From positions 158,501 through 222,500 of the forward strand of contig JAOTOM010004301.1 of the NCBI GenBank assembly GCA_034440615.1: a stretch of DNA of 64,000 nt, given 5' to 3'. The DNA is from Ashinkailepas kermadecensis (taxonomy: Eukaryota; Arthropoda; Thecostraca; Neolepadidae). A program made the position numbers and the translations under genes. This document shows positions 34,990-48,622 of the stretch, piece by piece. The notes under the pieces were generated by a model. It was given only the letters and a program-made list of their open reading frames with translations. It did no database searches and had not been told where the DNA came from. Position 1 is the first letter of the stretch, and each line of letters begins with the position of its first letter.

Positions 34990-36174
34990 TCCATTTTTTT
35001 TAACGCTGCATTAAAATTACCGTGGTGGTATCACATTGCAATAGGCCTAAGTCATGAGTATCTATGGCTGATACTCTAAAATGTATGCTGAATCATATGC
35101 CAGCCATCTGGTCACCAGCAGATAAAACCAGCAGATCCCAAACAGGAGCGTATGCACTTTTTTCTGAGTTCAGAGGGTCTATTTGGAGATAGGCAGGCTC
35201 CTTGCAATTTACTTCTACCTTTGTGATACAGTTGCTTCGCATTACTAGAAACGTAATATTTGCACGAATATACGCTCAATTACAGGAAGGCACCACAAAT
35301 GTATACACTCTGCTGACCTTGCACTCTACTGAATATTGTGCATGTCCTAAAAACCGCGAGGACGTTATATGTTCATTCGCTCGCAGATACAAATGAACTG
35401 AAAGAACTAGCTAATGTCTCTCTCGGGCTCCACACTTCACCAAAACATTGATCAGCACTTCGTCACGGTTGATAGCTAATGCCCTAAGCGTTTCGTCCTC
35501 GCACTAGGTTAGTGGTAGGTGTAATGCAGGAGTGTGAAGCGCCATGCTGCGAGTCTGATGTTTACCAGCCCTCTGTTCACAGGCGACATGTACACGAGCC
35601 TTATTTTTGTGAGATGTGATACAAACTTTATGCTACAAAGCTTGTGCCTACGAACCTCACTCTCGCTCACCTTGTACATACAATCCGTATGTTTATGAAC
35701 AGCTTCCAATCCAACCTTCCAAAACAGCTTCCAATGCAAAACGTGTGTTGTGTGTATATGATATTTGTGGTTTTATGCTTGACGAATGTTTCCACACGAA
35801 TATCTTTTATAAATATATTGCTGTGCGAAAATTTCATGTTGCTAACAATGTGCGCATGAACCGCCATCTTCAAAGACTTTAAATCCATGAATCTGGTCTT
35901 GTGAACCATTATAATCTTCCGAATTATATATTCTACCAATATTATGGAATGACAGTTCAATAATTTAAATTTATCAAATCAGAACCCTCGCTTTTGAACG
36001 TCGTCCCAATAAGAACGCTATCAATGTATATTTTTGTTCGAAACTCATTGAAAAGCAACTGCAATTGGTAGCATAGGGCGACTAAGAATTGGTGTGGATG
36101 TGAGAGAAATGTAAAATGCCGAAAGTGAAAAAATACGTCGTTTCCCACTACGGCTGATAATCACGTATCTCGAG
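34990..36174. other. No confident feature
   Basis: AT-rich unique sequence; small frames (about 60-97 codons) on both strands lack support. Confidence 0.5.
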
Positions 36175-36815
36175 TAAACCTGACCGTGGCGGTCATGGTG
36201 ACAGTGACGTATCTCGGGTACTGTCTGACCGTGTCGGTGATGGTGACAGTGACGTATCTCAGGTACTGTCTGACCGTGGCGGTGATGGTAAGAATGACGT
36301 ATCTCGGGTACTGTCTGACCGTGGCGGTGATGGTGACAGTGACGTATCCCAGGTACTGTCTGACCGTGGCGGTGATGGTAAGAATGACGTATCTCGGGTA
36401 CTGTCTGACCGTGGCGGTGATGGTGACAGTGACGTATCTCAGGTACTGTCTGACCGTGGCGGTGATGGTAAGAATGACGTATCTCGGGTACTGTCTGACC
36501 GTGGCGGTGATGGTGACAGTGACGTATCCCAGGTACTGTCTGATGTGGCGGTGATGGTAAGAATGACGTATCTCGGGTACTGTCTGACCGTGGCGGTGAT
36601 GGTGACAGTGACATATCTCGGGTACCGGATGACCATGGCGGTGATGGTGACAGTGACGTATCTCGGGTACTGTCTGACCGTGGCGGTGATGGTAAGAGTG
36701 ACGTATCTCGGGTATTGTCTGACCGTGGCGGTGATGGTAAGAGTGACGTATCTCGGGTAATGTCTGACTGTGGCGGTGATGGTAAGAGTGACGTATCTCG
36801 GGTGCCGGCTGACCG
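36175..36815. repeat. 45-bp satellite with 90-bp dimers
   Basis: Unit CTGTCTGACCGTGGCGGTGA-TGGT followed by alternating GACAGTGACGTATCTC and AAGAATGACGTATCTC halves, giving 90-bp dimers from about 36.24 to 36.6 kb. Ends with three uniform AAGAGTG units. Period divisible by 3, so frames to 284 codons are artefacts. Confidence 0.95.
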
Positions 36816-37422
36816 CAGCGTTGATCGCGAAATTGACGTCTGTGAAAATATATCCGAATTCCCATAGCTCTGGATTGATCCAGCATCGCTCGCTTTCACA
36901 CTACATCATGCATTCACTGATCGGCAAAATCAGATCAGTTGAAAGCAATCTTGCATTTGAACAATACCGTATGTTTAGCCTCGGAACCACTGTGAATCCA
37001 CCCTGCACATAAATAACTAAACCACGAGCGACATTCTAGAACTGTGGCTGCGTCTCCAGTTATCCTACTGGTTGGGTGACACTGAATAATTTGAAGAGGA
37101 GTGGTCCACGGGTCCCATATCTGAAAAAAAAACACTAGTGGGAAGGACCAAATATACTTGGAGCAATGTCTTCCATTCTTCTGAAATTAGTTCCTCCATG
37201 TATCCCAGACCAAACTGGCATTGATTGAAAAATGCATCGAACCTCCCTATAATATCGGGAGTTGTCTATAAGCCAGATTTATCCTAAAGAGTGCCTACAT
37301 TGATCAGCTTTCAAGCTTCCTGGCTGAGATGTAGTAAGTATTAAATCACAAGAAATTATCAATATTAATAATAGCTCATAATAATTTACCCTTCCCCTTC
37401 CCACACCTCACATTTTTCCATT

Positions 37423-37500
37423 CAGTGGCGTCCATCTGAGGAAATGGTACCCCATGAAAATTGTCCATCTTTCTCCTCTCCATCATGCGCCCCTGGTGTT
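37423..37500. mobile_element. TE fragment, same family as 7.5 and 63 kb
   Basis: CAGTGGCGTCCATCTGAGGA then AATGG matches CAGTGACTCCCATCTGAGG at 7.5 kb and the reverse strand of 63.05-63.09 kb. Confidence 0.45.
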
Positions 37501-37542
37501 CGCCTATTTCAGTTGTGGTGCTGGCAAGTTGCAACATATGAC

Positions 37543-37740
37543 TTATCCGCCCACTGACTTCAACGAAGCAGCCGCGACCGCCTGAACAGTCCACTGTTCC
37601 GCCGGACATTTGTCACTGCGGCACAGCATCCTCTCCAAAGCGCAGGCAGCGCAGAGACGACCACAGTATGTGCACTGTACACTGCGCGCAGTGTACCGTT
37701 GTACATGCATCAACGACGGCGATGAAGCCATGGGCATTGC
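37543..37740 (-). CDS. Short Cys-rich, zinc-binding-like frame
   Basis: Minus-strand frame ending in TAA near 37543, open up to about 37790. It contains CTYCGRLCAAC followed by C-x5-C (LCRSDKC), i.e. Cys spacing C-x2-C-x3-C-x2-C-x7-C-x5-C suggestive of a zinc ribbon or the core of a FYVE/RING-like finger. The spacing does not match FYVE (x4 in the middle). No splice sites were resolved. It lies just right of a TE-like fragment. Confidence 0.22.
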   Translation of the reverse strand, partial: AMPMASSPSLMHVQRYTARSVQCTYCGRLCAACALERMLCRSDKCPAEQWTVQAVAAASLKSVGG

Positions 37741-37799
37741 CGCGAATTTTGGATATGGGGTTGAGAGCGGCTTTAGGCCAATTTTCCATTCAATACATC

Positions 37800-38919
37800 A
37801 AGCTTGATGTTAAGTTTCACCAAGTTGGAAGGAGGAGACGTGTCCACCTTCCCCAACCGTGGCGCTGCCCATGTTGATGCCGTGCTCCACCGGGCTGTTA
37901 CATCACTGAAGCAAGACTGTCCGGGTGTGCATAGACAATGGGCCATACATGAAAGCACAAGGAGGGTGCAATAACCTTAACAGGTTTACATTTTTGAATG
38001 TGACATTCAGTGGCAGCATAAGCTCGACCACAAACCTGTTGTCAAACAAATAGGTGCACCGCAAGATAACGACATTTCAAAATACATTTGCTACGAAATG
38101 TATAACAAGACGATTACACTATCGTATTTCACAGAATATTTCTACTATAAAAGTATGGTATTGAAACGTTCGATGGTGCGAAATACATAGCATACGTATG
38201 GATCATTCATGCATGCATTTATCCAGGATTGCTTCTCGGGGCCTCGGTGCACTTGGATTACACACTGGCCTTGTGCCGTTTGTAGGACGCATTGAGAACG
38301 GTGCGATAGAGGGCTCGCTGGAGGGCTACCTGGTACAAAATCCATCACCAGCTGAGACTGAAGCCCTGGGCTGTGGGTCATGTAGAAGCGTGTAGGAAAC
38401 TGGAAGTGTTACAGTGGTGTGTCACACAAAGCATTATTTCGCCCGTACGTCCGGCCAGTTGATGACGTCACCATTCCCAGCAACACAAATGCTGTCATCA
38501 CCGAGAAAGAATGGGAAAACAAAGACGAATAATACGAGAAAGAAGCTGACCGCTGACATGCACTTACGTTGACTTCCACAATTGTCTGGCGGATAGCTTG
38601 GTCTTGGGCTATTCAAGGCTGCATAAAACAATTGATTATTTTAACCTCAATTGTTTGTATTGTGTAAGTTCCGCTAATCCAAAGAGAGCAGAGCATATAT
38701 CGATTTCAGTTGAAAAGGTAGGGCTTGTTCGCATTTCACGGCGCCGGTGTTACGCCCGCGCCGCACTGTGGTCGTCCCACCACCATTATCATATCAATAC
38801 CATGCAACAGCACTCGGCAAACGAGCTGTCCCAGTGGACTGGCATATGCGTACTCCATTAGCGGTGCAACTGTCCGCTTTCATTGTGTCACTCGCAATTC
38901 CGAGGCACAAAGAAGGATT
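37800..38919. other. No confident feature
   Basis: Unique sequence with short open frames on both strands and no splice logic. Confidence 0.45.
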
Positions 38920-39235
38920 GGGAGCACCGGCGGATGAAGGGGGACGGGAGCACCGGCGAATCAAGGGGGACAGGAGCACCGGCGGATCAAGGGGGACGGG
39001 AGCACCGGTGGATCCGGATGGTCGGAAAGCCCCAGCGGGTCAAGAGGGACCAGGTGCACCGGCGGATCAAGAATGACGGAAACACCGGCCGATCAAGAGG
39101 GTCGGGAGCACCGGCGGATCCGGATGGTCGGAAAGCCCCGGCGGGTCAAGAGGAACCAGGTGCACCGGCGGATCGAGATGGTCGGGAGCACCAGTAGATT
39201 AAAAGGCAGCAGAAGCACCGGCGATTCAAGAGGGA
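38920..39235. repeat. 26-bp minisatellite
   Basis: Units like GGGAGCACCGGCGGATCAAG-GGGGAC. A block beginning GATCCGGATGGTCGG recurs 106 bp apart (39011, 39117), indicating a higher-order duplication. Confidence 0.88.
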
Positions 39236-39583
39236 GGTTAACATTTTAAAGGTACATACATGGGTCATGCTCTTCCCCTATGCAGGCGAAATCGCACACA
39301 ATGAGAAATAGCCAATTTTACGTTGAGAGAACAATAATTGAAATTCATAGTTTAAAAGCTGTTTCCTAACTGTGCTGGACTTTTGATCCTCCTAAAGGTA
39401 TTGGACTTTTAATCCTCTCGGTTCGACTTCCAATTCCTCGCTCACAATCGGCTGGCAAAATGGATATACTCTGAATTCATAAGAATAAAGTCCATTTTGC
39501 TTTCGTCAACCGGTGATTGTATCCCCTTTTACTAATCGTTGGCCTGGACTCGTTTTTGGCAGCTGGTGGTCTTTCCTCAACAA

Positions 39584-39707
39584 ACGGAGCCCACAAACTG
39601 CGTCAGTTGTCCGGCAGTGACATGCGACGCTGTGCTGATGGACAGACGGAGCCCACAAACTGCGTCAGTTGTCCGGCAGTGACATGCGACGCTGTGCTGA
39701 TGGACAG
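39584..39707. repeat. Perfect 62-bp tandem duplication
   Basis: ACGGAGCCCACAAACTGCGT... occurs at 39584-39645 and again at 39646-39707 without visible change; likely recent. Confidence 0.9.
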
Positions 39708-41184
39708 GAGGCAGTCCGGCCGCCTTTGTTGGCTTCGACGTAGATATAAAATCAATGTCGTTAGCTGGACATTCAGACCTATGTCTGGCGATGAACAGTT
39801 GGCTGTGCCTGACAGGGCATACCGTTCTCAGTCCCTATAATGTCCCACAATCAGTGCTTCAGCGTGCTGAAAAATGTCTATAGGGTTTGGTTTGTAGATG
39901 ATGCCAAGATTCAAAGCAGGAATGGAGTTTGCTCTGGTCGAATGAAAATAATTGTAGACACAGGTCGTGTTGTGTTGACCCAGGTCTCGCAAACGCCGGG
40001 ACGTCATTTGTCACCTCGCCGTCGTGGCGTGAGAAGAAATTATAAACTGTGCAAGTTCTATCCGATGAGCTATGCGGTGTTGTCGTACGCTAGCACAAAT
40101 CAACATTAGTGTCAGGCTGTGTTCACTGTCACTGACCGACGTCGTTTTTTTATATGCATTCGCTTCACCACCAAAGCCGAATTCTGGCGTCTTTCCTAAG
40201 CGACGGACTCTCATCTAATAGGTTATCACAATTCAAGCGAGCATTTCGCAGCTAAATCTTCTTCCGATTTGTAGAAATTACGCAAGATATGTTCGTTCAT
40301 TTTATAATATAAGTCGAAGAACATGCATGCTGCAGGGATACTTGGCCGTTTACCAAAACAAAAGGTCCCGGCTGTATTTATCTGTGTTGCTTGCTGGAAG
40401 CACAAAGCTGTCATTAGGAAGTTTTCACAAAATGTCTTTACTGCGAATCGACAACGAGTGGCCTTATGCATGCGTTACGGAACTAATAGCTGTGTGCCAC
40501 TCATCTCGCGTCTTATGTCTTCTCATTTTTGCAATCTGAATCATTTCTATTTCTAGGGCATCCGTGTTGGACATGTTGATTTTACAACTGAGAAGTTCAG
40601 ATATGAAATGCTTTAAATCGCATCATTCCTCGAGCCAAACAATTTAATGTTGTAGAGAGGGCAAACGAAAGTCAAGAAATAGTTATAAAGTCGATGGTAG
40701 TCGCCCGTGATCCAAAATGATTATCAGGCCATGAGAATATGCCAACACTTATAAACATTAAAATGGGAATGCCGCACGAACTACAAAAAAAACATGTACA
40801 CATGACCTTTGCTATAAACCGCATGTAGCATTACATTAATTGCGTGTCTATCCTCTCTCCAGCCAAGCTTAGGGACCCAGCATCCCCCTTTCCCGTGTCG
40901 AGGTACGGTATGGTAAACACCTGCATGCCACCGCATCAATGCTCATGCAGCGGAATCTGTTAGTTGAGAGCAATTTTTTACTCTCTTGTTTTACCTTTTT
41001 GATCTTTTTGACGCCGTATGGCGAGCTGAGCCCTCCTCCGCCGAATCACACCTGAATGGCCTTGCTGCCTGGCCATGTTTTCGCATGCACGTGCGGCTAC
41101 CGCCGACCGACCTCGATTCAGGTGTTCAATATCGGCCTCCGAGCAGACGGGCAGAGCCCGGTGTTTTTATCGATGCCGTATCTA
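39708..41184. other. No confident feature
   Basis: Unique sequence with short frames only. Confidence 0.45.
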
Positions 41185-42740
41185 GCCTGGCGCACGCATG
41201 CCATACCGCAGTGTGGCGCAGTCATGCAGTGCATGCTTCCACTCACGCAGGGCAGTCGGCTGTCATAGCAAGTCATACCGCAGTGTGGCACAGTCATACA
41301 ACACATATGGTCACACACACAGGGAAGTCGGCTGCCATAGCATGCCATACCGCAGTGTGGCACAGTCATACAACACACATTGTCACACACACAGGGAAGT
41401 CGGCTGTCATAGCAAGTCATACCACGGTGTGGCACAGTCATACAGCACACATTGTCACACACACAGGGAAATCGGCTGTCATAGCAAGTCACACCGCAGT
41501 GTGGCACAGTACTATAACACACATTGTCACACACACACACAGGGAAGTCGGCTGTCATAGCAAGTCATACCGCAGTGTCGCACAGTCATACAACACACAT
41601 TGTCACACACACAGGGAAGTCGGCTGTCATAGCAAGTCATGCCGCGGTGTGGCACAGTCATACAACACATATGGTCACACACACAGGGAAGTCGGCTGTC
41701 ATAGCAAGTCATACCGCAGTGTGGCACAGTCATACATCACACATTGTCACACACACAGGGAAGTCGGCTGTCATAGCAAGTCATACCGCAGTGTCGCACA
41801 GTCATACAACACACATTGTCACACACACAGGGAAGTCGGCTGTCATAGCAAGTCATACCGCAGTGTGGCACAGTCATACAGCACACACTGTCACACACAC
41901 AGGGAAGTCGACTGTCATAGCAAGTCATACCGCAGTGTCGCACAGTCATACAACACACATTGTCACACACACAGGGAAGTCGGCTGTCATAGCAAGTCAT
42001 ACCGCAGTGTCGCACAGTCATACAACACACATTGTCACACACACAGGGAAGTCGGCTGTCATAGCAAGTCATACCGCAGTGTCGCACAGTCATACAGCAC
42101 ACATTGTCACACACACAGGGAAGTCGACTGTCATAGCAAGTCATACCGCAGTGTCGCACAGTCATACAACACACATTGTCACACACACAGGGAAGTCGGC
42201 TGTCATAGCAAGTCATACCGCAGTGTCGCACAGTCATACAACACACATTGTCACACACACAGGGAAGTCGGCTGTCATAGCAAGTCATGCCGCGGTGTGG
42301 CACAGTCATACAGCACACACACTGTCACACACACAGGGAAGTCGACTGTCATAGCAAGTCATACCGCAGTGTCGCACAGTCATACAACACACATTGCCAC
42401 ACACACAGGGAATTCGGCTGTCATAGCAAGCCATACCACAGTATCGCACAGTCATACAGCACACTCTGCCACACATACAGGGATGTCGACTGTCATAGCA
42501 CGCCATACGGCAGTGTGGCACAGTCATACAGCACACACACTGCCACACACACAGGGAATTCGGCTGTCATAGCAAGCCATACCGCAGTGTCGCACAGTCA
42601 TACAGCACACTGACCACAGGGTGTGCTGTCATAGCAAGTCATACCGCAGTATGGCACAGTCATACGGCACACACACTGCCACACACACAGGGAAGTCGAC
42701 TGTCATAGCAAGCCATATCACAGAGTGGCACAGTCATACA
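41185..42740. repeat. 72-bp satellite
   Basis: About 21 units of GTCATAGCAAGTCATACCGC - AGTGTGGCACAGTCATACAA - CACACATTGTCACACACACA - GGGAAGTCGGCT. Variant markers recur at multiples of 72 (GTCGACTG at 41907 and 42123; GCCGCGGTG at 41641 and 42289). Period divisible by 3 makes a meaningless 528-codon frame. Confidence 0.97.
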
Positions 42741-42956
42741 ATTCACACTACCACCTTGGGACGTAGATATATTATGTGACTAAAGTTCCCTTGCGCTTCT
42801 CTATTAGACATACGGTAGGCATTTTAAAGGTCGGAATATGTTCTTTGCACAGATATTGCCCCGAATAAGCTGACAGAATATGGTTAGGCAATGTATAAGT
42901 CCAGACCTCTGTGCAGAGGAAGTTGCGCATGCTGGTGAAGCGTAAATATATATACG

Positions 42957-42959
42957 GTG

Positions 42960-42999
<40 letters not shown>

Positions 43000-43000
43000 A
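42957..43000. repeat. (TA)n-(TG)n microsatellite
   Basis: Short TA tract followed by TG. Confidence 0.9.
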
Positions 43001-43224
43001 GCGTGTGGAGGGCGTACACGTGTGTTTATGGGTCCATTGTGTCACGGTGGCTGGGCGACATTAATTGGCGGCATATTCTTTCTTGGCTGGGTGCTTTTAT
43101 CGCATTTGTCAGTGGAGTGCCCCAGCTTTGGTCGCCCATTTATGTCACCGTGTCGCCGGGTGGCCGAACCGGAACGTTTTAATGAGCAGCCGGTGGGGCG
43201 GGTTGGCAGTGGTAGCGATACCGG

Positions 43225-43600
43225 GAGCGTCAGGGGACATCAGCTGTGTCAGAGGATCTCAGAGGCGCATCGGGGGCCATCAGAGAGGTGTCGGAGCGAT
43301 CTCAGAGGGACGTCGGGGGACATCAGACAGGTGTCGGATCGATCTCAGAGGGACGTCGGGGACATCAGAGAGATGTCAGAGGGATCTCAGAGGGACGTCG
43401 CGGGCATCGGGGAGATATCAGAAACATCTCAGAGGCACATTGGAGGGATGCTAGAGGGATGCTAGATGATGTTAAGGGGATGTCAGATGATGTTACAGGT
43501 ATGTCAGAGGCATGTCGAATGGGTGCGAGAGACTGCCGAAGGGATGGCAGAGGGATGTCAGAAGGATGCCAGGGAGGTGCGTGAGGTATTTTAGAGGAAT
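43225..43600. repeat. Irregular ATCTCAGAGGGACGTCGG repeat
   Basis: Variable 27-36 bp units with ATCTCAGAGGGACGTCGGGG, degrading to ATGTCAGAGG-type units on the right. Confidence 0.75.
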
Positions 43601-43639
43601 ATCAGGAGACGTCACGGGGATACTTAAAAGATGATAAGG

Positions 43640-44220
43640 AGATGTCAAAGATATTTTAGAAGAATGTCGCAGCGGCGGTATGAGTACTCAGAAATGGGCT
43701 CCTAGACATGGCGCTACAATGCTGAATCGTGTGACACAGGCGATATTGAGTCAGTTCCGTGTGCTCTCAATTTTAGTCCGATGGCCATGAATGCTGATGT
43801 AAGGCAAGCTCAGTGTCCAGTAGCAGCAGAAACCGCCTCAGACAGAAGCAAACATTAACCGTCAGGCAACAGCAGACTACTGGTCTACGTCGTGAGTACC
43901 CCGAGTGTCGCCCCCCCCTGCATTATCGCACTAACTAGCTTACTTCGATATGACGAAATACGCTCCATGATGCACAGTGTGCTGACTTCCTGCTGAACCT
44001 CTTCCAGCGCAAACGGCTGCCTTTTTCGAATACCTTTAATCGGAATGCTTGCTGGGATGTCTCTACGGAAGGGCGTTCTGTGTCACGCCGAGCTTGTTGC
44101 GTATACTCTGTCCCCTCCTCCACCACATCTGGGACTTCCAGCTGAAGGTGAAATATTGAGCCGAGGTTTGACCTGCCGCCAATGCTCCAACACGGCAGCC
44201 CCTTTGCGCAGGCCCCGGCC
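43640..44220. other. No feature seen
   Basis: Unique sequence. Confidence 0.45.
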
Positions 44221-44860
44221 TTACCTGGCAGACTGCCAGCTGGTCTGGTCAGCCGGCGCAGTGGCTGATGTGGGCGCTGCTGGCGACACGAGTTCCTACC
44301 TGGCAGACTGCCAGCTGGTCTGGTCAGCCGGCGCAGTGGCTGATGTGGGCGCTGCTGGCGACACGAGTTCCTACCTAGCAGACTGCCAGCTGGTCTGGTC
44401 AGCCGGCGCAGTGGCTGATGTGGGCGCTGCTGGCGGCACGAGTTCCTACCTGGCAGACTGCTAGCTGGTCTGGTCAGCCGGCGCAGTGGCTGATGTGGGC
44501 GCTGCTGGCGACACGAGTTCCTACCTGGCAGACTGTCCGCTGGTCTGGTCAGCCGGCGTGCTGGGACACGAGTTCCTACCTGGAAGGTTTTGGCGCAGTG
44601 GCTGATTGGGCGCGCTGGCGACACGAGTTCCTACCTGGCAGACTGCTAGCTGGTCTGGTCAGCCGGCGTAGTGGCTGACGTGGGCGCTGCTGGCGACACG
44701 AGTTCCTACCTGGCAGACTGCCAGCTAGTCTGGTCAGCCGGCGTAGTGGCTGATGTGGGCGCTGCTGGCGACACGAGTTCCTACCTGGCAGACTGCCAGC
44801 TGGTCTGGTCAGCCGGCGTAGTGGCTGACGCGGGCGCTGCTGGCGACACGAGTCCTGTCT
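44221..44860. repeat. 75-bp satellite
   Basis: Nine units carrying TACCTGGCAGACTGCCAGCT, GGTCAGCCGGCGCAGTGGCT and GGCGACACGAGTTCC; one internally deleted copy at 44540-44620. Frames on both strands are artefacts. Confidence 0.95.
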
Positions 44861-44869
44861 CACAAGACC

Positions 44870-45380
44870 AGGGACATGTATCGAGATGAAAACAGCGAGG
44901 AGAGATCTACCTGTTATCCCTAAGCAAACTGTTTGATACGAGCCTCATGTCTTGAGCACGTCCGAATCGTTTTGTGATCATCGTGATCATCACTGTGACC
45001 AGTCATTATTAATGGTTGTGACCATCAGTGTGGGGTGATCAATGTAGTTACGTGTCTCCCATAGCATTTTTGTTAGACTGGTTGTTTCACCCTCGATTGG
45101 AATGTGATTAGCACGTAATCAAAATTATACCCTTGACTCCACCCCTTTGAGTAAAAAGCACACTGTGTATGCTACTGCTTTTTGTCTTGGTCCGTTCACT
45201 GCAACAATCAGCGGCACAGAAGTGGCCCTAATAGTGGGCCACAGCTGATTTATAGGCCTTTTCTTTTCAGTCTTAGGGTCAATTGTTAGGATCGAAGAAA
45301 ATTGGGAGCACCTACTCCAACCCTCTGCTCCCACGCCCATGACAAGAGGCGTACATGTGCAGCACACATCACCTATACAG
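44870..45380. other. No feature seen
   Basis: Unique sequence; short TGATCA-rich stretch near 44980-45010. Confidence 0.45.
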
Positions 45381-45560
45381 CAAGGGGTGCAGCTAGAATT
45401 ATTCATGGGGGCTTGATCCTCCAAAACTCTGAGTTTTATCGAAACAGCTTTGGGGGATGGAAATCCCGAAATTTCTTATTTTGTCTAGCGTATTTTGTGC
45501 TAAGGATGGGTTGGGCGGAGAGGGGTTGCCCCGTGATTGGGTATGGGTAGAAAGATCGGG
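45381..45560. mobile_element. hAT-like left end
   Basis: CAAGGGGTGCAGCTAGAATT followed by ATTCATGGGGG resembles the GGTGCAGC-type hAT ends (compare the 20.8-kb MITE). The right boundary is not found. Confidence 0.3.
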
Positions 45561-45722
45561 TATGTTAATAGGCAAAGCGTTCTTACGAAGCTTCATACTC
45601 AACACTAATACAATACCGTAATCTGTCATCACGACTGCCGCAAATTGTTGAATATCTGTCACTTAGGCCCGTAGCCGACTCTTCACCTGTGTGTCGACTG
45701 ATGCCGCGCTGCACCGTGACGA

Positions 45723-45752
45723 CCATGACGTTATGACGTTATGACGTTATAA
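45723..45752. repeat. 9-bp repeat TGACGTTA(T)
   Basis: Three TGACGTTAT units, each with a CRE-like TGACGT core. Confidence 0.7.
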
Positions 45753-45759
45753 GGGGCGC

Positions 45760-46843
45760 CCGCCAGGCCGATCCACAGCTCATGGAAGCGGCTCTGAAAT
45801 GCACCAGAGTTCGCACGTAGTTCTTCGAAGCCATGAGAGTACTTCTTCAACGGTTGCAACAGCTTCCAGGAAGTTATTTTTTTGTTACCTTTAAGAAAAA
45901 TATTCCAACGGCAATCCGTAGCTGATTAGTATATTTTTTTTAACAGGGAACCTAAAAATACCTCATTTCGCTCTGAAGAGACAAGCTTTCAGTCATACGA
46001 TATTCTGAAAGATGCAACGATCAGTTGTCTCTACAAATAGAAAGAGGAAAAGAATGATACTTGGCAGCACTTACCTCCGTTTGATGGTTGTCTTAGGTTC
46101 TTTTTTAAATTACTCCCAACGGATCACGCTGTTTATGACTTCCTGATTATACATTTCTATGATTTATTTCACCTGCTCGATGCTTATGGTGGTGAATTTA
46201 TTGTCCATTTTTCTGATGATTATTAGATGCCTTTTATATTGATTGCGAATAGCCTGATTGTATTATATGTGTTGAAGTGGAAACCACACATGTATCAATC
46301 GCATTAATGTGGTAATGTCTTAAGCATACCATACCTATAAATGTCCGTTCCAGTGAACAGAGAAACCACTCGGTGCGTTGGCGTGTTGTTTTGATGCCCG
46401 ACAGCGTTCGATGGGAGCTGGTAGCGTGGCTGGCAGGGACACTCAATTTTCAGCACAATTCAGAACCAATTTGTATGGTCACGCAACAAAGTTACAAGAC
46501 GGAGAGGTCTGCAGAATGCAGTCACTGAGCAGACCTCACTCGCAATAGCCTATTTGTTCGGTGTATAAATGATTGCGATTGCAAGTGGAGCTAAATCATG
46601 CACCATCAAACTGCGATACAATCCATTGAATTTCGGTCCTAGCAAAGGAGCGGTTGAGATCCACAACCATTCGCAATCATATTTAACCTTATTTCAGCGG
46701 AGTCTGGTGGAATTTGTCCTCCGAATGCTTTTAGGTGTTTACTTTTTTAGCAGTTTAAAGTTGAGCTCCGAAGATTGGTGACTTCTAACAACCTGGTTTA
46801 GTAGCACAATGTAAAAAGTTGTGGATACGCATCTTAGTTCCAT
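45760..46843. other. No feature seen
   Basis: AT-rich unique sequence. Confidence 0.45.
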
Positions 46844-46870
46844 CACAGGCGGATCCAGGACGGAATTTGC
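46844..46870. mobile_element. Isolated hAT-like end
   Basis: CACAGGCGGATCCAGGACGG resembles 57521 (CAGAGGCGGATCCAGGACAA). No partner end. Confidence 0.3.
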
Positions 46871-48362
46871 GGAAGCATGTGTTAGTAATTGTACCGTCTC
46901 CTGTGGAGCTTATTTCTTTCACACTTTGTGCGTGATAATAACGCGCAAAAAATATCGAGACGTATTCAGTGGTGCGGGCACAACATTGTTCCCTGGCTAA
47001 TAGTTGTGCAGCCAGGAGCCTTAGGACAGCAAAGCTTTCAGCAAATGGTTGCATACTTCAACACGATTTTTTTTTTGTGTAGACACCTGAATTGCAGATG
47101 CGCTAAGTTTGGTATAAGACACGTTTTTCTTCATTACTTCATGCACTTCGTCGAGTGCTGATAATAACATATTCAGTTTTATATAAGCTGGCAAACCAGG
47201 GCTAAAAATCCGGCCATATCCAGCAGGCCAGCGCAGATAAGCATACAAGCGGCATATCCACCAAATAATTGAATACCGAATTATGCATATAAGCCTCGTA
47301 ACCCACAGAAGTCTGGAGGTTTGTAAACGCGACCGTACTTGCAAAAACGCTGCTTGTAGTCAGTTTACCGCATTTTAGTCAGAACATGAAAATCATATCA
47401 GCCATTGGCATGAAAAAAAACATAAATTTGCAGGAAAATGTGCCGGTTATATTTAGTTAGGGAATCATAAAACTCTTTGGCCCACTGATATCCCGTTTTA
47501 GGCTGTAAGGATGGCAAAGTCATCACTTGGAGAATTTGATTCAAACCAAGGGATTGCGATATTATAAGAAGAAATACAATGGAAAGTGCAAGACCATGTC
47601 AGCCTGTTTTAAGAACACGAATACGTATCTTCTAGTCGAATTCCTAGTACTTCATGCCAATCTACATATAAGACAATTGTCATCACCAAGTTTCAGTTGA
47701 ACGCACTGCTTGTCTGTAGCTAGAAACGTCATATTAAATAGCGTACCAAAGTATCATTTCAGAAATCGAAACTAGTGAAGAAAAAAACAGTATGGTAAAT
47801 GATATTCCTGATTTTTGGTCATGATTACCAAAGGACAGGATCGAGTTGCATTATGTCAGGAAATTAACCCAGGAGGCCCAAGATGTATTTCCATCAAACC
47901 CAAACGTATTCATCCTAGGTCATTGTCAAGCGTGGAGACATACAAGCAGCCTAGGTAGCCCGAGACACTGTCGAGGAGAATAGCAGTTGAGTTTTGGGCA
48001 ATGACCTTCATGCAAGTTTGCTGGTTATGCTCAACTATATTTATTACTGATGTTTCCAGACTTTCATTACGAAATGACATCAAATGAATAACGCAGCCAG
48101 TTGTGTGGTAAACTTCGCATGTGGTTCACCCAACAAAGTGTTATACTGACGCGTTCACATCTCCTTCCCCAGATTTGCAGTATCAATTTTCAAACGGATA
48201 ATTTGTTGGCCCACATAATTTTAACAGTGCACACGCATGCGCGACTTTTTATTTATCCTGTTTGGAAATAATGTAAACTTTGTCCCCTGGTTCCACTGGT
48301 GGCATCACCAATGATGACTACAGGCTTTCCTTACCAAGGACCGGCAACGTAACGGAAGAATA
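46871..48362. other. No feature seen
   Basis: AT-rich unique sequence, no frames of note. Confidence 0.5.

Positions 48363-48622
<260 letters not shown>

Noticed and set aside
36045..36899. 284- and 241-codon minus frames
   Set aside because: 45-bp satellite artefact.
39370..39440. tRNA-like GGACTTTTAATCC plus GGTTCGACTTCC
   Set aside because: No D arm or A box and no shared SINE body; likely chance.
40986..42572. 528-codon plus-strand frame
   Set aside because: 72-bp satellite with a period divisible by three; the repeated peptide is a by-product and other frames are open as well.
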